64,000 bases of DNA from assembly GCA_022508285.1 (NCBI GenBank), contig JAFLVN010000001.1, positions 62,001 through 126,000 on the forward strand, read 5' to 3'. Source of the DNA: Clostridiales bacterium (lineage in GTDB: Bacteria > Bacillota > Clostridia > Christensenellales > Borkfalkiaceae). Of the stretch, positions 1 through 9,355 are shown in pieces. A program made the translations under genes and the position numbers. Numbering within the stretch: position 1 is the stretch's first letter; each line of letters starts with the position of its first letter. Below the pieces are notes generated by a model, which saw only the letters and a list, made by a program, of their open reading frames with translations, ran no database searches and was not told the origin of the DNA.

Positions 1-1
1 A

Positions 2-439
2 AAGCTGTCGGCAAAAAAGCGGGAACAGCTTGCAAAAGAGATACAAAAAACTGCGATTGCCTGCCATATATCACTTATCGAACCGAAAATAATCGACGAA
101 ATCAATATTTTAGAGGCCACAAAGCTGTGTATGAAAAATGCGGTGGAGGGGCTAAATATAAAGCCCGACTTTGTAATTACCGACGGCAATATGAAGCTCG
201 ACATAGCTTTTCCGCAGATGAGCATAGTAAAGGGCGATGCAAAGAGCTATACCATAGGCTGTGCCTCTATCGTTGCCAAAGTATTCAGGGACAGCCTTAT
301 GGACGAGCTTGCCGTAACTTATCCGCAGTACGATTTTTCGAGCAACAAGGGCTACGGCACGTCAAAGCATATTGAGGGAATAAAGGCGCACGGCCTGACC
401 CCGATACACAGAAGAAGTTTCACCAAGAACTTTGTGTAG
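2..439 (+). CDS. rnhB: Ribonuclease HII, C-terminal part (truncated by window start)
   Basis: Frame is open from base 2; protein ...VITDGNMKLDIAFPQMSIVKGDAKSYTIGCASIVAKVFRD...YDFSSNKGYGTSKHIEGIKAHGLTPIHRRSF matches the RNase HII C-terminal motifs. Confidence 0.93.
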   Translation, partial: KLSAKKREQLAKEIQKTAIACHISLIEPKIIDEINILEATKLCMKNAVEGLNIKPDFVITDGNMKLDIAFPQMSIVKGDAKSYTIGCASIVAKVFRDSLMDELAVTYPQYDFSSNKGYGTSKHIEGIKAHGLTPIHRRSFTKNFV

Positions 440-559
440 CCATACCTTATATTATATATAAGTTTGATTTGCTCTAACGCCGGTCAAGTAGAAAAGTCAT
501 AAAGATACTTGGGTCAACGGCACGTTGTGTGAAAATTGCGATACACCCCCTAAAAACAG

Positions 560-588
560 TTGCAATTTAAAAAAGTGTGTGTTATTAT
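560..588 (+). promoter_or_regulatory. Probable sigmaA promoter of rplS (TTGCAA-N17-TATTAT)
   Basis: ttgcaa at 560-565, 17 bp spacer, tattat at 583-588, followed by a ~65 nt leader and SD aaggagg. Confidence 0.55.
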
Positions 589-655
589 AGTCTTCGACTT
601 CGGGCAGTCCTCTACCCCAAAAGGGCAAGAATGTCACGTTTAAGGAGGTAAAGTC

Positions 656-1000
656 ATGAAAGGTTTAGTTGAAGCCATTGAAAGGGAAGGCATGAAAAAG
701 GAAGTTCCCGTATTCAATGTAGGCGACACCGTTAAGGTCGGCTTCAAGGTCATCGAGGGTACAAAAGAGAGAGTACAGAACTTCGAAGGCGTTGTAATCG
801 CTAAAAAGCACGGTGGAATCCGTGAAAGCTTTACGGTAAGAAGATTATCCTTCGGCGTAGGCGTAGAGAGAACGTTCCCTCTGCACTCGCCCAAAATCGC
901 CTATATAACCGTTGTCCGCAAGGGCAAGGTAAGAAGAGCTAAGCTCTACTACCTGCGTGGGCTCACCGGTAAGGCTGCTAAGATTAAGGAAGTGAAATAA
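656..1000 (+). CDS. rplS: 50S ribosomal protein L19
   Basis: 114 aa; [63 protein letters not shown] is typical L19. Confidence 0.97.
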   Translation: MKGLVEAIEREGMKKEVPVFNVGDTVKVGFKVIEGTKERVQNFEGVVIAKKHGGIRESFTVRRLSFGVGVERTFPLHSPKIAYITVVRKGKVRRAKLYYLRGLTGKAAKIKEVK

Positions 1001-1002
1001 TA

Positions 1003-1035
1003 AAAAAGCTCCCACTCTATGTGGGAGCTTTTTTT
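1003..1035 (+). terminator. Rho-independent terminator after rplS
   Basis: aaaaaagctcccac-tctat-gtgggagcttttttt hairpin plus T-run. Confidence 0.9.
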
Positions 1036-1058
1036 ACAAATGAAAATAAGGATTATTT

Positions 1059-2588
1059 ATGTTTTCCAAAATTTTGAGTTATGCGCTGAATGGGCTCGAG
1101 GGCGTTGGCGTTGAAATAGAGACGGATATAAACAAGGGCATGGTTTCCTACGACTTGGTGGGACTGCCCGATGCGGCTGTCAAAGAGAGTAAGGAGCGTG
1201 TGCGCTCGGCAATAAAGAACAGCGCATTTATATTTCCCATCAATAAAATCACAATAAACCTCGCCCCTGCCGACATAAAAAAGGAGGGTTCGCAGTACGA
1301 TTTGCCCATTGCAATCTCCCTTTTAAAGGCGAGCGACCAGCTTCTTTGCGACACGGACGGCATAATATTTTTGGGTGAGCTTGCGCTTGACGGCGCACTC
1401 CGCCCCGTTACGGGGCTGCTGCCCATACTCATTTCGGCAAGAAACAAGGGCTTTAAGCGGTTCGTCATACCTGCGGCAAACGCCAACGAGGCAAGCTATA
1501 TCGAGGGGCTTGAAGTGTATGCGCTGTCCTCTTTAAAGGAAGTGGTTGCTTACGTAAATGGCGAAGCGCAATTTTCCCCCGTCGCCCACCGTGGTTACGC
1601 TGCGGTAAGGGAACTTAAAAATTACGACTACGATTTATCTCTCGTCCGTGGGCAGGCGGTTGCAAGGCGAGCCTTAGAGATTGCCGTTGCGGGCGGTCAC
1701 AACATTCTATTTGTCGGTCCTCCGGGCTCGGGCAAGACGCTGCTTGCAAGGTGTATTCCCACAATCATGCCCGATATGACGTTCGACGAGGCGTTGGAAG
1801 TCACAAAAATTCACTCTGTTGCGGGCGAGCTTTCGGAGGAGGGGATTGTATCGCTCCGACCGTTCAGAACTCCCCACCACACAGCTACAACCGTATCTCT
1901 CTGCGGCGGAGGTAACAATAAAATCCGCCCGGGTGAAATCTCAATGGCGCACAAGGGTGTACTCTTTTTGGACGAGCTTCCCGAGTATTCTCGTCATACG
2001 TTGGAGAGCCTTCGTCAACCGCTTGAAGACAGAAAAATTACAATAACCCGAGCGGGCGGCGCGGTGACCTACCCTGCCGATTTCATGCTCTGTGCGGGCA
2101 TGAACCCATGCCCCTGCGGAAACTACGGTTCGGCGTACCTTCAGTGCACCTGCACTCCGGCGCAGATAAACAAATACAGAACTAAAATTTCAGGTCCTTT
2201 AATGGACAGAATAGATATACAGGTAGAGGTTGACGGCGTTAAGTACGACGAGCTGGCGGGCGATAGCAGCGCTGAGGCAAGCGCAGAAGTAAAAAAGAGA
2301 GTTAACACGGCTCGCACAATCCAGCATGAACGGTTCAGTGGCGAAAAGGAAGGTATGATAAACGCCAATATGGGTGATAAGCAGATTAAAAAATACTGCT
2401 CTCTTTCTCCCGAGTGCGAAAGCGTTTTAAGGGCGGCATACGAAAATCTGCACCTCTCCGCAAGGGCTCGGGCACGGATAATTAAAGTTGCCAGAACTAT
2501 TGCCGATCTCTCATTCTCCGAAGAAATCCTGCCCGAACACATTCTCGAGGCTGCCTCATACAGAAGCTACGAGGCGGGAATAAGATGA
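1059..2588 (+). CDS. comM: YifB/ComM family Mg-chelatase-like AAA ATPase
   Basis: 509 aa; GPPGSGKTLLARCIPTIMP Walker A, ChlI-like domain, MNPCPCGNYG motif. Confidence 0.92.
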   Translation: MFSKILSYALNGLEGVGVEIETDINKGMVSYDLVGLPDAAVKESKERVRSAIKNSAFIFPINKITINLAPADIKKEGSQYDLPIAISLLKASDQLLCDTDGIIFLGELALDGALRPVTGLLPILISARNKGFKRFVIPAANANEASYIEGLEVYALSSLKEVVAYVNGEAQFSPVAHRGYAAVRELKNYDYDLSLVRGQAVARRALEIAVAGGHNILFVGPPGSGKTLLARCIPTIMPDMTFDEALEVTKIHSVAGELSEEGIVSLRPFRTPHHTATTVSLCGGGNNKIRPGEISMAHKGVLFLDELPEYSRHTLESLRQPLEDRKITITRAGGAVTYPADFMLCAGMNPCPCGNYGSAYLQCTCTPAQINKYRTKISGPLMDRIDIQVEVDGVKYDELAGDSSAEASAEVKKRVNTARTIQHERFSGEKEGMINANMGDKQIKKYCSLSPECESVLRAAYENLHLSARARARIIKVARTIADLSFSEEILPEHILEAASYRSYEAGIR

Positions 2589-3646
2589 CCTACACCGATG
2601 CCGAGCAAAACTTAATAGTACTTTCGGCTATTTGCGAAATGAACTATAACGAGAAATACGCCTCTCTTTCCGCTCTGATGAGCTACACTCCCGATTTTAC
2701 GGCTTGTGAAAATTTGCTGATTAAAAGAAGCGGCATCGGCGTATATAATAAAGTGAGGGAAAAGTTTAACGACCCCGCTTTCCGCAAAAAAATATTCGAC
2801 GGATTGGAAAAAAGGGGCGTGGAGTGCGTTACCTACGCCTCGGACGACTACCCCGAGCTTTTAAAACATATACCCACACCGCCCATAGTACTGTATCTTA
2901 AGGGCAAAAGAGAACTTTTAAGACGCCGCTCTCTTTCTATCGTGGGTTCAAGACGCACAACTCCAAATTCTCTCGCACAGTGTAAACGCTTTGCAAACGA
3001 GCTTTCAGAACACTTTTTAATAGTTTCGGGCTCTGCACAGGGTGCCGACAGCGCTGCGCTCGAGGGAGCGCAAGGTTTTGCGGTTTCGGTTATAGCATTC
3101 GGCTTCGACCACCTTAACCCTCAATCGAGTCCGCAGCTGCAAGCTGTGGCGCAAAACGGACTGTTTATCTCGGAATACTATCCTACAGTCGCTCCGCAGA
3201 GCTTTCTGTTCCGCTACCGCAACCGCATAATAGCCGGACTTTCTGCGGGTACGCTGGTTGTGTCTGCGGGAGATAAGAGCGGCGCATTGATTACTGCAAA
3301 TTTTGCCGCCGATTTTGGAAGAGAGGTTTTCGCTTTCCCCTACAATATCGGAGTAAGCTCGGGCGAGGGCTGCAATAATCTTATAAAGCAGGGCGCAAAT
3401 CTCTGCCAAAATCCGCTTGACATTCTCTCGGCTTTCGGGTTAGACTTAAAACCGTCTTTTATCGTCACACTTTCCGACGACGAGAAAGAGGCTTACGCCA
3501 TAATTAAAGAGAGCGGCGAAATTTTTCTGCCGACCCTCTCGCAAAATATGGGCGTTCCGTCCTATAAATTAATCCCCATTCTTTCTTCACTTGAAATTAA
3601 GGGATTGATATGTCGCCTCGGCGGCAACAGATACAGCGTAATTTAA
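2585..3646 (+). CDS. dprA: DNA-processing protein DprA
   Basis: SIVGSRRTTPNSLAQCKRFANELSEHFLIVSGSAQGADSAALEGA Rossmann-like core; follows comM and precedes topA. Confidence 0.93.
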   Translation: MTYTDAEQNLIVLSAICEMNYNEKYASLSALMSYTPDFTACENLLIKRSGIGVYNKVREKFNDPAFRKKIFDGLEKRGVECVTYASDDYPELLKHIPTPPIVLYLKGKRELLRRRSLSIVGSRRTTPNSLAQCKRFANELSEHFLIVSGSAQGADSAALEGAQGFAVSVIAFGFDHLNPQSSPQLQAVAQNGLFISEYYPTVAPQSFLFRYRNRIIAGLSAGTLVVSAGDKSGALITANFAADFGREVFAFPYNIGVSSGEGCNNLIKQGANLCQNPLDILSAFGLDLKPSFIVTLSDDEKEAYAIIKESGEIFLPTLSQNMGVPSYKLIPILSSLEIKGLICRLGGNRYSVI

Positions 3647-3688
3647 ACTGCGTATATACTTCGCTTAACTTTGTTGCACTCCGCAGTA
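3646..3688. repeat. Short intergenic repeat, GTACG-family copy A (abbreviated)
   Basis: ACTGCGtatatacttcgcttaactttgttgcactcCGCAGT; inverted ends; internal sequence resembles the repeats at 7880 and 26521. Confidence 0.5.
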
Positions 3689-3709
3689 ATACAAATATTT
3701 GGGTTTTTT

Positions 3710-6037
3710 ATGGATCTTATAATAGTAGAATCGCCTTCAAAGGCAAAAACAATTTCAAAGTATTTAAAGGGCAAGTACAAGGTGGACGCATCGGGCGGTC
3801 ACGTAAGAGATTTGCCCGAAAAGTCGCTGGGAGTCAGAATTACGTCGGGCTTCGAGCCGAAGTACGAAATTACGGCTTCCAAAAAGGAAGTAATTAAAAG
3901 GCTTTTAAACGAGGCTAAAAGCTGCAACAACGTTTACCTTGCAACCGACCCCGACAGAGAGGGCGAGGCGATAAGCTGGCATCTGCAAACCGTTTTAGGG
4001 TTAGACGAAAACGGATTGAACCGCATCGAGTTCAACGAGATTTCGCCAACTGCCGTAAAAAACGCTTTAAAGAATCCCCGCAAGATTAACTACAACCTTG
4101 TGGACGCTCAGCAGGCTCGCCGGGTTTTGGATAGACTCGTCGGCTACAAGCTTTCTCCCCTTTTGAACAACCGTATTCAAAACGGTCTTTCGGCGGGCAG
4201 AGTTCAGTCGGTTGCCCTCCGCCTTATAGTTGACAGAGAGAGGGAGATTTCCGCCTTCGTGCCCGAAGAATACTGGGTGCTCGGCGCAAATTTACAGGAT
4301 ACCGAGGGCAAGTACGCCCCTTTCAAGGCAACCTATCAGTATAAAAAGAGCGGAAAGAGCATAGGCAAAGAGCTCGCCGACGAAGTAGCGGAAAAGGTTC
4401 GCACGGGACAGTTTGTGGTTACAAAAGTTAAAAAAGGCGTAACAAAACAGCACGCTCCCGCACCTTTCACAACTTCCTCACTTCAACAGGACGCTTCAAA
4501 TAAGTTCGGTATGTCTTCGCCCGAGATAATGCTTGTTGCTCAGCACCTCTACGAGGGTATGGACGTCGGCGGCGACCATATTGCACTCATAACCTATATC
4601 AGAACGGACTCCGTCCGCATAGCCCAAGAGGCGCAGAATAACGCTCTTGAATTTATAAAAAAGACTTACGGACATGAGTATGCGCCCGAAAAGCCCAACT
4701 ACTACGCAACCAAAAAGGGCGCACAGGACGCTCACGAGGCAATCCGTCCGATTAACCTTGACATAACTCCCGCAAGCGTAAAGCCTCACCTCGACAAAAA
4801 GCACTACAATATCTATAAGCTCGTGTACGACCGCTTTATCGCCTCGCAGATGGCGGAAGCGCAGTACAGCTCGATGCAGGTTGAGGCGGAGAGTGCGGGC
4901 TACAGCTTTAAGGCGAGCGGCAAAGCAATGCTCTTTGCAGGCTATACCGCCGCATATCAGGATATTAAGGATAAGGACGAGGACGAGGAGAACGCAAAGC
5001 TTCTTCCTCCCGTAAACGAGGGCGACAGGCTCAATCTTTTAGAGCTTAACATGGAGCAGAAGTTCACTCACCCTCCCTACAGATATACCGACGCCTCACT
5101 CGTAAAGGCAATGGAAGAAAAGGGTATAGGCAGACCTTCAACCTACGCTTCCATAATCTCCGTTTTAACAAAGCGCAAGTACGTCGCAAAAGACGGCAAA
5201 TATATGGTGCCCACCGACGTTGCGTATAAGATAACGGATATGCTCGTAAAGTATTTCACCGACATAATGGACGTCGGCTTCACGGCAAAAATGGAAGACG
5301 ACCTCGATAAAATAGAGGGCGGCGGCGTAGACTGGCACAACATAATCGCAGGCTTCTATCCGGGATTTGCCGAGCAGCTCAAGGCGGCTTCCACAGACGG
5401 CGACGAGGCTACGGAGGAAATCTGCCAAAAGTGCGGCAGCCCCATGATAAGGCGCATGGGCAAGTACGGCAAATATCTTGCATGCTCCAACTATCCCAAC
5501 TGCTCCAACATAGTCAGCGAGAGCGAAATTGAAATTTCCGAAATCCGCTGCCCCAAGTGCGGCGCCAACATGGTTGTAAAGAGCGGCAAGTTCGGCAAAT
5601 TCCTCGCCTGCCCCAACTATCCCGACTGCTCGTCGATTCTGCCCTTCGATGCGCAGATTACGGCAGAGGTCTGCGGGGAGTGCGGCGGCGCAATGGTGTT
5701 AAAGCGGGGCAAGTACGGCAACTACCTCGAATGTGGAAAATGCGGCGCTAAAAAGCCGCAAACAGCCCCCGACGGCAACGCTCGGGAGGGCGAGCGCACA
5801 GACGGCAAGTGCCCCGACTGCGGCAAGCCTATGCGGCGCATGCGCTCCAAGTCGGGCAAGATATACTTCGGCTGCACGGGTTATCCCGACTGCAAGTTCT
5901 TGAGTTGGGACGTTCCCACGGGCGACAAGTGCCCCAAGTGCGGCAAATTTTTAATACGTAAGGGCAAAAAAATAAAGTGCTCCTCCAAGGAGTGCGACTA
6001 TTCGGAGTCCATTCCCGAAACGGAAAATGACGGTTAA
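3710..6037 (+). CDS. topA: DNA topoisomerase I, with C-terminal 4-Cys zinc ribbons
   Basis: MDLIIVESPSKAKTISKYLKGKYKV start; IGRPSTYASIISVLTKRKYV; repeated CPKCG...C zinc ribbons. Start chosen at 3710 rather than the ORF start 3671. Confidence 0.97.
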   Translation: MDLIIVESPSKAKTISKYLKGKYKVDASGGHVRDLPEKSLGVRITSGFEPKYEITASKKEVIKRLLNEAKSCNNVYLATDPDREGEAISWHLQTVLGLDENGLNRIEFNEISPTAVKNALKNPRKINYNLVDAQQARRVLDRLVGYKLSPLLNNRIQNGLSAGRVQSVALRLIVDREREISAFVPEEYWVLGANLQDTEGKYAPFKATYQYKKSGKSIGKELADEVAEKVRTGQFVVTKVKKGVTKQHAPAPFTTSSLQQDASNKFGMSSPEIMLVAQHLYEGMDVGGDHIALITYIRTDSVRIAQEAQNNALEFIKKTYGHEYAPEKPNYYATKKGAQDAHEAIRPINLDITPASVKPHLDKKHYNIYKLVYDRFIASQMAEAQYSSMQVEAESAGYSFKASGKAMLFAGYTAAYQDIKDKDEDEENAKLLPPVNEGDRLNLLELNMEQKFTHPPYRYTDASLVKAMEEKGIGRPSTYASIISVLTKRKYVAKDGKYMVPTDVAYKITDMLVKYFTDIMDVGFTAKMEDDLDKIEGGGVDWHNIIAGFYPGFAEQLKAASTDGDEATEEICQKCGSPMIRRMGKYGKYLACSNYPNCSNIVSESEIEISEIRCPKCGANMVVKSGKFGKFLACPNYPDCSSILPFDAQITAEVCGECGGAMVLKRGKYGNYLECGKCGAKKPQTAPDGNAREGERTDGKCPDCGKPMRRMRSKSGKIYFGCTGYPDCKFLSWDVPTGDKCPKCGKFLIRKGKKIKCSSKECDYSESIPETENDG

Positions 6038-7328
6038 GATAATAGGTGCGGGACTTGCTGGTTCGGAAGCGGCGTATTATCTCGCCGAGCACGGTATAGA
6101 GGTGGAGCTGTACGACATTAAGCCGCAGTCCTTCACTCCTGCCCACAAAAATTCAAACTTCGGCGAGCTCGTGTGTTCAAATTCCTTAAAGGGCAAGGAC
6201 GCATATTCCAACGCTTGCGGACTTCTTAAAGAAGAGATGCGTATTTTGGGTTCGCTGACAATGCAAGCGGCAGCGGCGGCTGAAGTGCCCGCAGGCGGAG
6301 CGCTTGCGGTCGACAGAGACAAATTCGCAGCATATATCACGCAAAAACTTAAGAATCATAAAAATATAAAGGTAATCTGCAAAGAGGTTACGGTTATTCC
6401 AGAAGGTTGGTGCATAGTCGCCACGGGACCGCTCACAACCGATAGTCTTTCAGCCGATATTTCGAGCATATGCGGGGGGCAATTACACTTTTACGACGCT
6501 TCCGCACCCATAGTTTCCCGGCAAAGCCTTGACTTTTCCAAGTGCTTTTTCGGCGACAGGTACGGCAAGGGCGGCGACGACTACATAAATTGCCCGCTTA
6601 CAAAAGAGGAATACGAAAACTTCGTTACCGAGCTTTTGAACGCCGAAAGGGCTGAATTGCATAACTTTGAAAAGCGTGAAATTTTCGAGGGTTGTATGCC
6701 CGTAGAAGTGATGGCGGCCCGAGGCAGGGATAGCTTACGCTTTGCAATGCTCAAGCCCGTGGGTCTGAAAGATAAAGACGGCAACCGCTTTTACGCAATA
6801 TTGCAGCTCCGCAAGGAGAACGCCGAGGGCGAGGCGTACAACCTTGTGGGCTTTCAGACGAACCTGAAATTCCACGAGCAGAAGCGCATATTCTCTATGA
6901 TACCCGCTCTGAAAAACGCAGAGTTCCTGCGCTACGGAGTTATGCACCGCAACACATTTATAAATTCGCCACAGTGCCTCAACGCCGACTTTTCGCACAA
7001 GGACAACCCCAAGCTTTTCTTTGCGGGTCAGATAACGGGCGTAGAGGGCTACGTCGAGAGTGCCGCAAGCGGTATTTTGGCGGCGATACACTTATACGAA
7101 AAGCTGGGCGGCAGAGTGCCGCAAATTCCAGATAACACTACTGTTTCGGGAGCTTTGTCGTCACATATATCTGGGGTAAATGCGGATTTCCAGCCCATGA
7201 ATGCCAACTTCGGAATACTTCGCAGCCCAGAAAAAGTTATCAGAAATAAAAAAGAGCGTTACGCCTATTTGGCGGAACGTGCGCTTACAAATATTAAAGA
7301 GTACAAAGAAAAACTCAACACGCATTGA
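6027..7328 (+). CDS. trmFO: Methylenetetrahydrofolate-tRNA-(uracil-5-)-methyltransferase TrmFO
   Basis: MTVKIIGAGLAGSEAAYYLAEHGIEVELYD...FGELVCSNSLKGKDAYSNACGLLKEEMRILGSL. Confidence 0.96.
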   Translation: MTVKIIGAGLAGSEAAYYLAEHGIEVELYDIKPQSFTPAHKNSNFGELVCSNSLKGKDAYSNACGLLKEEMRILGSLTMQAAAAAEVPAGGALAVDRDKFAAYITQKLKNHKNIKVICKEVTVIPEGWCIVATGPLTTDSLSADISSICGGQLHFYDASAPIVSRQSLDFSKCFFGDRYGKGGDDYINCPLTKEEYENFVTELLNAERAELHNFEKREIFEGCMPVEVMAARGRDSLRFAMLKPVGLKDKDGNRFYAILQLRKENAEGEAYNLVGFQTNLKFHEQKRIFSMIPALKNAEFLRYGVMHRNTFINSPQCLNADFSHKDNPKLFFAGQITGVEGYVESAASGILAAIHLYEKLGGRVPQIPDNTTVSGALSSHISGVNADFQPMNANFGILRSPEKVIRNKKERYAYLAERALTNIKEYKEKLNTH

Positions 7329-7344
7329 GTTTTAAGGAGTAAAT

Positions 7345-7881
7345 ATGACGGAATTTCACGCTACGACAATATGCGCCGTAAAAAAGAACGGCACAACGGC
7401 AATCGCAGGCGACGGACAAGTTACCATGGGCGAGAGCGTAATATTCAAAAACAGTGCGCAAAAGGTACGCAGAATTTACGGCGGCAAAGTTATTTTGGGC
7501 TTTGCGGGCTCCGTTTCAGACGCATTCTCGCTCTCCGAAAAGTTTGAGGGCATGCTCAATAAGTTTTCGGGCAACCTCATGCGTTCTGCGGTTGAGCTCG
7601 CCGAGCTCTGGCGTTCGGATAAGGCGGTAAGAAAGCTTGAAGCCTTGATGATAGTTGCCGATAAAGACACCCTTTTAATCGTTTCGGGCACGGGCGAAGT
7701 AATCGAGCCCGACGACGGAATTGCTTCAATAGGCAGCGGCGGCAACTACGCCTTAGCGGCGGCACGTGCTCTATATCAGAACACCGACTATACCGCCGAA
7801 GAAATTGCAAAAAAGTCACTCAAAATCGCAAGTGAAATCTGCGTATTCACCAACGACAACATAAAGTGTGAGGTGATTTAA
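7345..7881 (+). CDS. hslV: ATP-dependent protease subunit HslV (ClpQ)
   Basis: [55 protein letters not shown]; Thr protease. Confidence 0.96.
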   Translation: MTEFHATTICAVKKNGTTAIAGDGQVTMGESVIFKNSAQKVRRIYGGKVILGFAGSVSDAFSLSEKFEGMLNKFSGNLMRSAVELAELWRSDKAVRKLEALMIVADKDTLLIVSGTGEVIEPDDGIASIGSGGNYALAAARALYQNTDYTAEEIAKKSLKIASEICVFTNDNIKCEVI

Positions 7882-8004
7882 AAATTGCATATATACTTCG
7901 CAATACTGTGTTGCGCTCCGCTTTTGTTCAGGTCACGTACGTTTTAGTACGCTCCCTTCCAAAATGCTCGCGCGCCTTGTCTTGCTCGCATCTCTGCAAT
8001 TTTT
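7880..8004. repeat. Intergenic structured repeat, GTACG-family copy B
   Basis: Perfect 10 bp terminal inverted repeat AAAAATTGCA/TGCAATTTTT, internal CGTACGTTTTAGTACG hairpin; aligned along its length with 26521-26642. Confidence 0.75.
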
Positions 8005-8034
8005 AGCGCTCTGTATGAGCAAAGGAGATTATAA

Positions 8035-9345
8035 ATGGATTTATCCCCCAAACAAATTGTTCACGAATTAAACAGACATATAATCGGTCAGGACGAGGCT
8101 AAAAAGGCGGTGGCAATAGCCCTCAGAAACCGCTATCGCCGCAGTCAGCTCTCGCCCGAGCTTCAAGACGAAATCACGCCAAAAAATATTATAATGAAAG
8201 GTCCCACGGGCGTAGGTAAAACGGAAATCGCCCGCCGCCTTGCCCGCCTCGTAAAAGCGCCCTTCCTCAAGGTAGAGGCAACAAAGTACACCGAGGTCGG
8301 CTACGTCGGTCGTGACGTCGAGTCAATGGTGCGTGACCTCGCTGAGTGCGCAATCCGCCTTGTAAAGGAGGAAAAAACGCAGGAGGTCAGCTACAAGGCT
8401 ACAGCCGTCGCCGAGCGCAAAATCGCAAAGGTGCTCGTTGAAACGAAAAAGGATGAGCGTGGCGAGACGGCAAAGGAAGTTTTCGAGCAGCAGATTGTGG
8501 AGGGCATACACTCGGGCAAGTACGACAACACGATAATCGAAATCGAAGTTGCCGATATGCCCAAGCCTTTGGAGCTCTCCCCCGGCAGCGGTGCGGCAAT
8601 CGACCTGGGTTCGGTTTTCGGCGGACTCATGCCCAAAAAGACCAAAAAGCGCAAGATATCCGTTAAAGAAGCCAAAAATCTCTTAATTGCCGAGGAAGCC
8701 GATAAACTCATCGACAACGACGCTGTAAACGCCGAGGCAATACGCCGTGCAGAGAACGACGGCATAATATTCATTGACGAAATAGATAAAATCGCCGGCA
8801 AGGGCAACCACGGCGCAGACGTCTCGAGAGAGGGCGTTCAGCGCGACATTCTTCCCATTGTCGAGGGCTGCACGGTAATGACAAAGTACGGTCCGGTTAA
8901 AACCGACTACATTCTGTTCATTGCGGCGGGCGCATTCCACGTATCGAAGGTGGAAGACTTAATCCCCGAGCTTCAGGGCAGATTCCCCATACAGGTGGAG
9001 TTAAAGAGCCTTACCAAGCAGGATTTTATCAGCATTTTAACCCAGCCCGAAACGTCAATCACAAGGCAGTACGCAGCTCTCCTTTCGGTGGATAATATCG
9101 ACTTAAAATTCACTTCGGACGCAATAGAAAAGATTGCCGAAATTTCCGAGGATATAAACAACACGTCCGAGGATATCGGCGCAAGGCGTTTGCACACGGT
9201 CATGGAATATCTTCTTGAAGATATCTCTTACAACGCCGGCGGCAACGACTATCCCGTAATCCCAGTCGAAGTCAACGCAAAGTACGTTGAAGAACACCTC
9301 GCAAATATAGTTAAAAATCGCGACCTTAAAAAGTACGTTTTATAA
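8035..9345 (+). CDS. hslU: ATP-dependent protease ATPase subunit HslU (ClpY)
   Basis: LSPKQIVHELNRHIIGQDEAKKAVAIALRNRYRR...KGPTGVGKTEIARRLA; GIIFIDEIDKIA. Confidence 0.97.
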   Translation: MDLSPKQIVHELNRHIIGQDEAKKAVAIALRNRYRRSQLSPELQDEITPKNIIMKGPTGVGKTEIARRLARLVKAPFLKVEATKYTEVGYVGRDVESMVRDLAECAIRLVKEEKTQEVSYKATAVAERKIAKVLVETKKDERGETAKEVFEQQIVEGIHSGKYDNTIIEIEVADMPKPLELSPGSGAAIDLGSVFGGLMPKKTKKRKISVKEAKNLLIAEEADKLIDNDAVNAEAIRRAENDGIIFIDEIDKIAGKGNHGADVSREGVQRDILPIVEGCTVMTKYGPVKTDYILFIAAGAFHVSKVEDLIPELQGRFPIQVELKSLTKQDFISILTQPETSITRQYAALLSVDNIDLKFTSDAIEKIAEISEDINNTSEDIGARRLHTVMEYLLEDISYNAGGNDYPVIPVEVNAKYVEEHLANIVKNRDLKKYVL

Positions 9346-9355
9346 AGGATTTTTT

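Noticed and set aside
1148-1486. Long antisense ORFs opposite comM, topA, hslU, recG and others
   Set aside because: They mirror conserved genes, have low-complexity composition and no start-site signals; shadow ORFs.
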